This document shows, piece after piece, positions 5,036 through 5,368 of a stretch of DNA of 5,368 bases. The notes under the pieces were generated by a model, which was not told the DNA's origin, did not search any database, and saw only the letters and a program-made list of their open reading frames with translations. The DNA is from an uncultured Eubacteriales bacterium (GTDB taxonomy: Bacteria > Bacillota_A > Clostridia > Christensenellales > Aristaeellaceae), in assembly GCA_902803675.1 (NCBI GenBank), contig CADCQZ010000338.1, positions 1 through 5,368 on the forward strand, in the 5' to 3' direction. Both the position numbers and the translations under genes were made by a program. Each line of letters begins with the position of its first letter. The stretch's first letter is position 1.

Positions 5036-5368
5036 TCAGTACACGTTCCTCGAAGTGAGCCCCAGGCCCACATGAAGCACCTGCTCCCCCGTCATCCCGG
5101 GGCCGTACAGGCAGTAGGCCGCCTGGCCGGAGCTGAAATACAGGCAGGCGCCTCCCGGGCCCATGGCCAGGGAAGCGTCCATGGTGACCACCTTCAGGTC
5201 CGTATTCCCGGCGAGGGTCATGCCCCCGCGCTTGAGAAGGGGCGCCGCTTCCGCGGGCGCGGCCGCCGTGATCTCGATCCCGGAGGTGAAGCGCAGCGTG
5301 ACCAGGCGGGCGCTGATGCCCTGCCAGTCCACATTGTCCGCCTGGACCACACAGCCCTCGTCCAGGGC
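5036..5368 (-). CDS. Hypothetical protein, C-terminal 110 residues (5' end outside window)
   Basis: The reading frame is open from the window edge to a TGA at 5036-5038. It continues upstream of the GTG at 5350 without a stop (codons for ALDEGC), so that GTG is not the likely start and the gene is cut by the edge. The visible part is beta-rich and ends in a short amphipathic segment (GPGMTGEQVLHVGLGL). A strand-turn-strand stretch (LYFSSGQAAYCLYGPG) and a long small-residue, Ala-rich segment precede the end. It vaguely recalls the closing part of DUF4367-like extracellular domains, but this is too weak to name. The stop is doubled in frame (TGA TAA), and the next gene starts 18 bases downstream, so it appears to be the upstream member of the same operon. 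Confidence 0.7.
   Translation of the reverse strand, partial: ALDEGCVVQADNVDWQGISARLVTLRFTSGIEITAAAPAEAAPLLKRGGMTLAGNTDLKVVTMDASLAMGPGGACLYFSSGQAAYCLYGPGMTGEQVLHVGLGLTSRNVY

Noticed and set aside
5348..5350. GTG start for the rightmost gene
   Set aside because: The frame stays open upstream to the window edge, no ribosome binding site is visible before it, and no signal peptide follows, so the gene more likely starts outside the window.
1..5368. tRNA, rRNA, CRISPR array, insertion sequence or phage genes
   Set aside because: No cloverleaf or regularly spaced direct repeats, transposase motifs, terminal inverted repeats or phage-like products were found on either strand.

Overview
The window is a GC-rich stretch, clearly above 60% G+C by eye, with every supported gene on the minus strand. 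It therefore reads right to left, from position 5368 down to 1. Strong AAAGGAG ribosome binding sites, Gram-positive style surface-protein repeats (Ig-like/MBG modules), a DUF3298/RsiV-like secreted protein and stem-loop plus U-tract terminators suggest a Firmicutes (Clostridia-like) bacterium, perhaps an uncultured gut or rumen lineage. No taxonomic marker gene is present, so the lineage is inference only.

Right-hand unit (5368 to about 943): four tightly packed minus-strand genes look like one operon. In transcription order they are the 3' end of an unrecognised gene (5036-5368, start outside the window), a two-domain secreted protein of unknown function (4001-5017), a secreted DUF3298/RsiV-like protein (3259-4014), and a 739-residue secreted multi-Ig/MBG-repeat protein (1017-3236). 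The junctions are 18 bases apart, a 14-base overlap, and 22 bases apart. The unit closes with a nested-hairpin Rho-independent terminator (943-995). The three complete products each have a type I signal peptide and no lipobox, LPXTG motif or transmembrane anchor. This points to a shared exported location, but no biochemical role can be read from the sequence.

Intergenic island (794-1016): a roughly 110-base core with about 22% G+C separates the two transcription units. It holds a good sigma-A type promoter (TTGTTA-17-TATACT) and a cluster of TGCAT-WWWW-ATGCA palindromes. Two of these lie exactly 21 bp apart centre to centre and another lies inside the promoter spacer. That geometry resembles ArgR/AhrC operators.

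Left-hand unit (793 to 1): a single gene for a polar amino acid ABC transporter substrate-binding protein, followed directly by a GC-rich hairpin that probably terminates transcription at the window edge. If the operators are ArgR boxes, this is an arginine-responsive amino acid uptake gene. The permease and ATPase are not in the window.

No RNA gene, mobile element, CRISPR array or origin was seen. The most interesting points are the ArgR-like operator array and the operon of unanchored secreted proteins.
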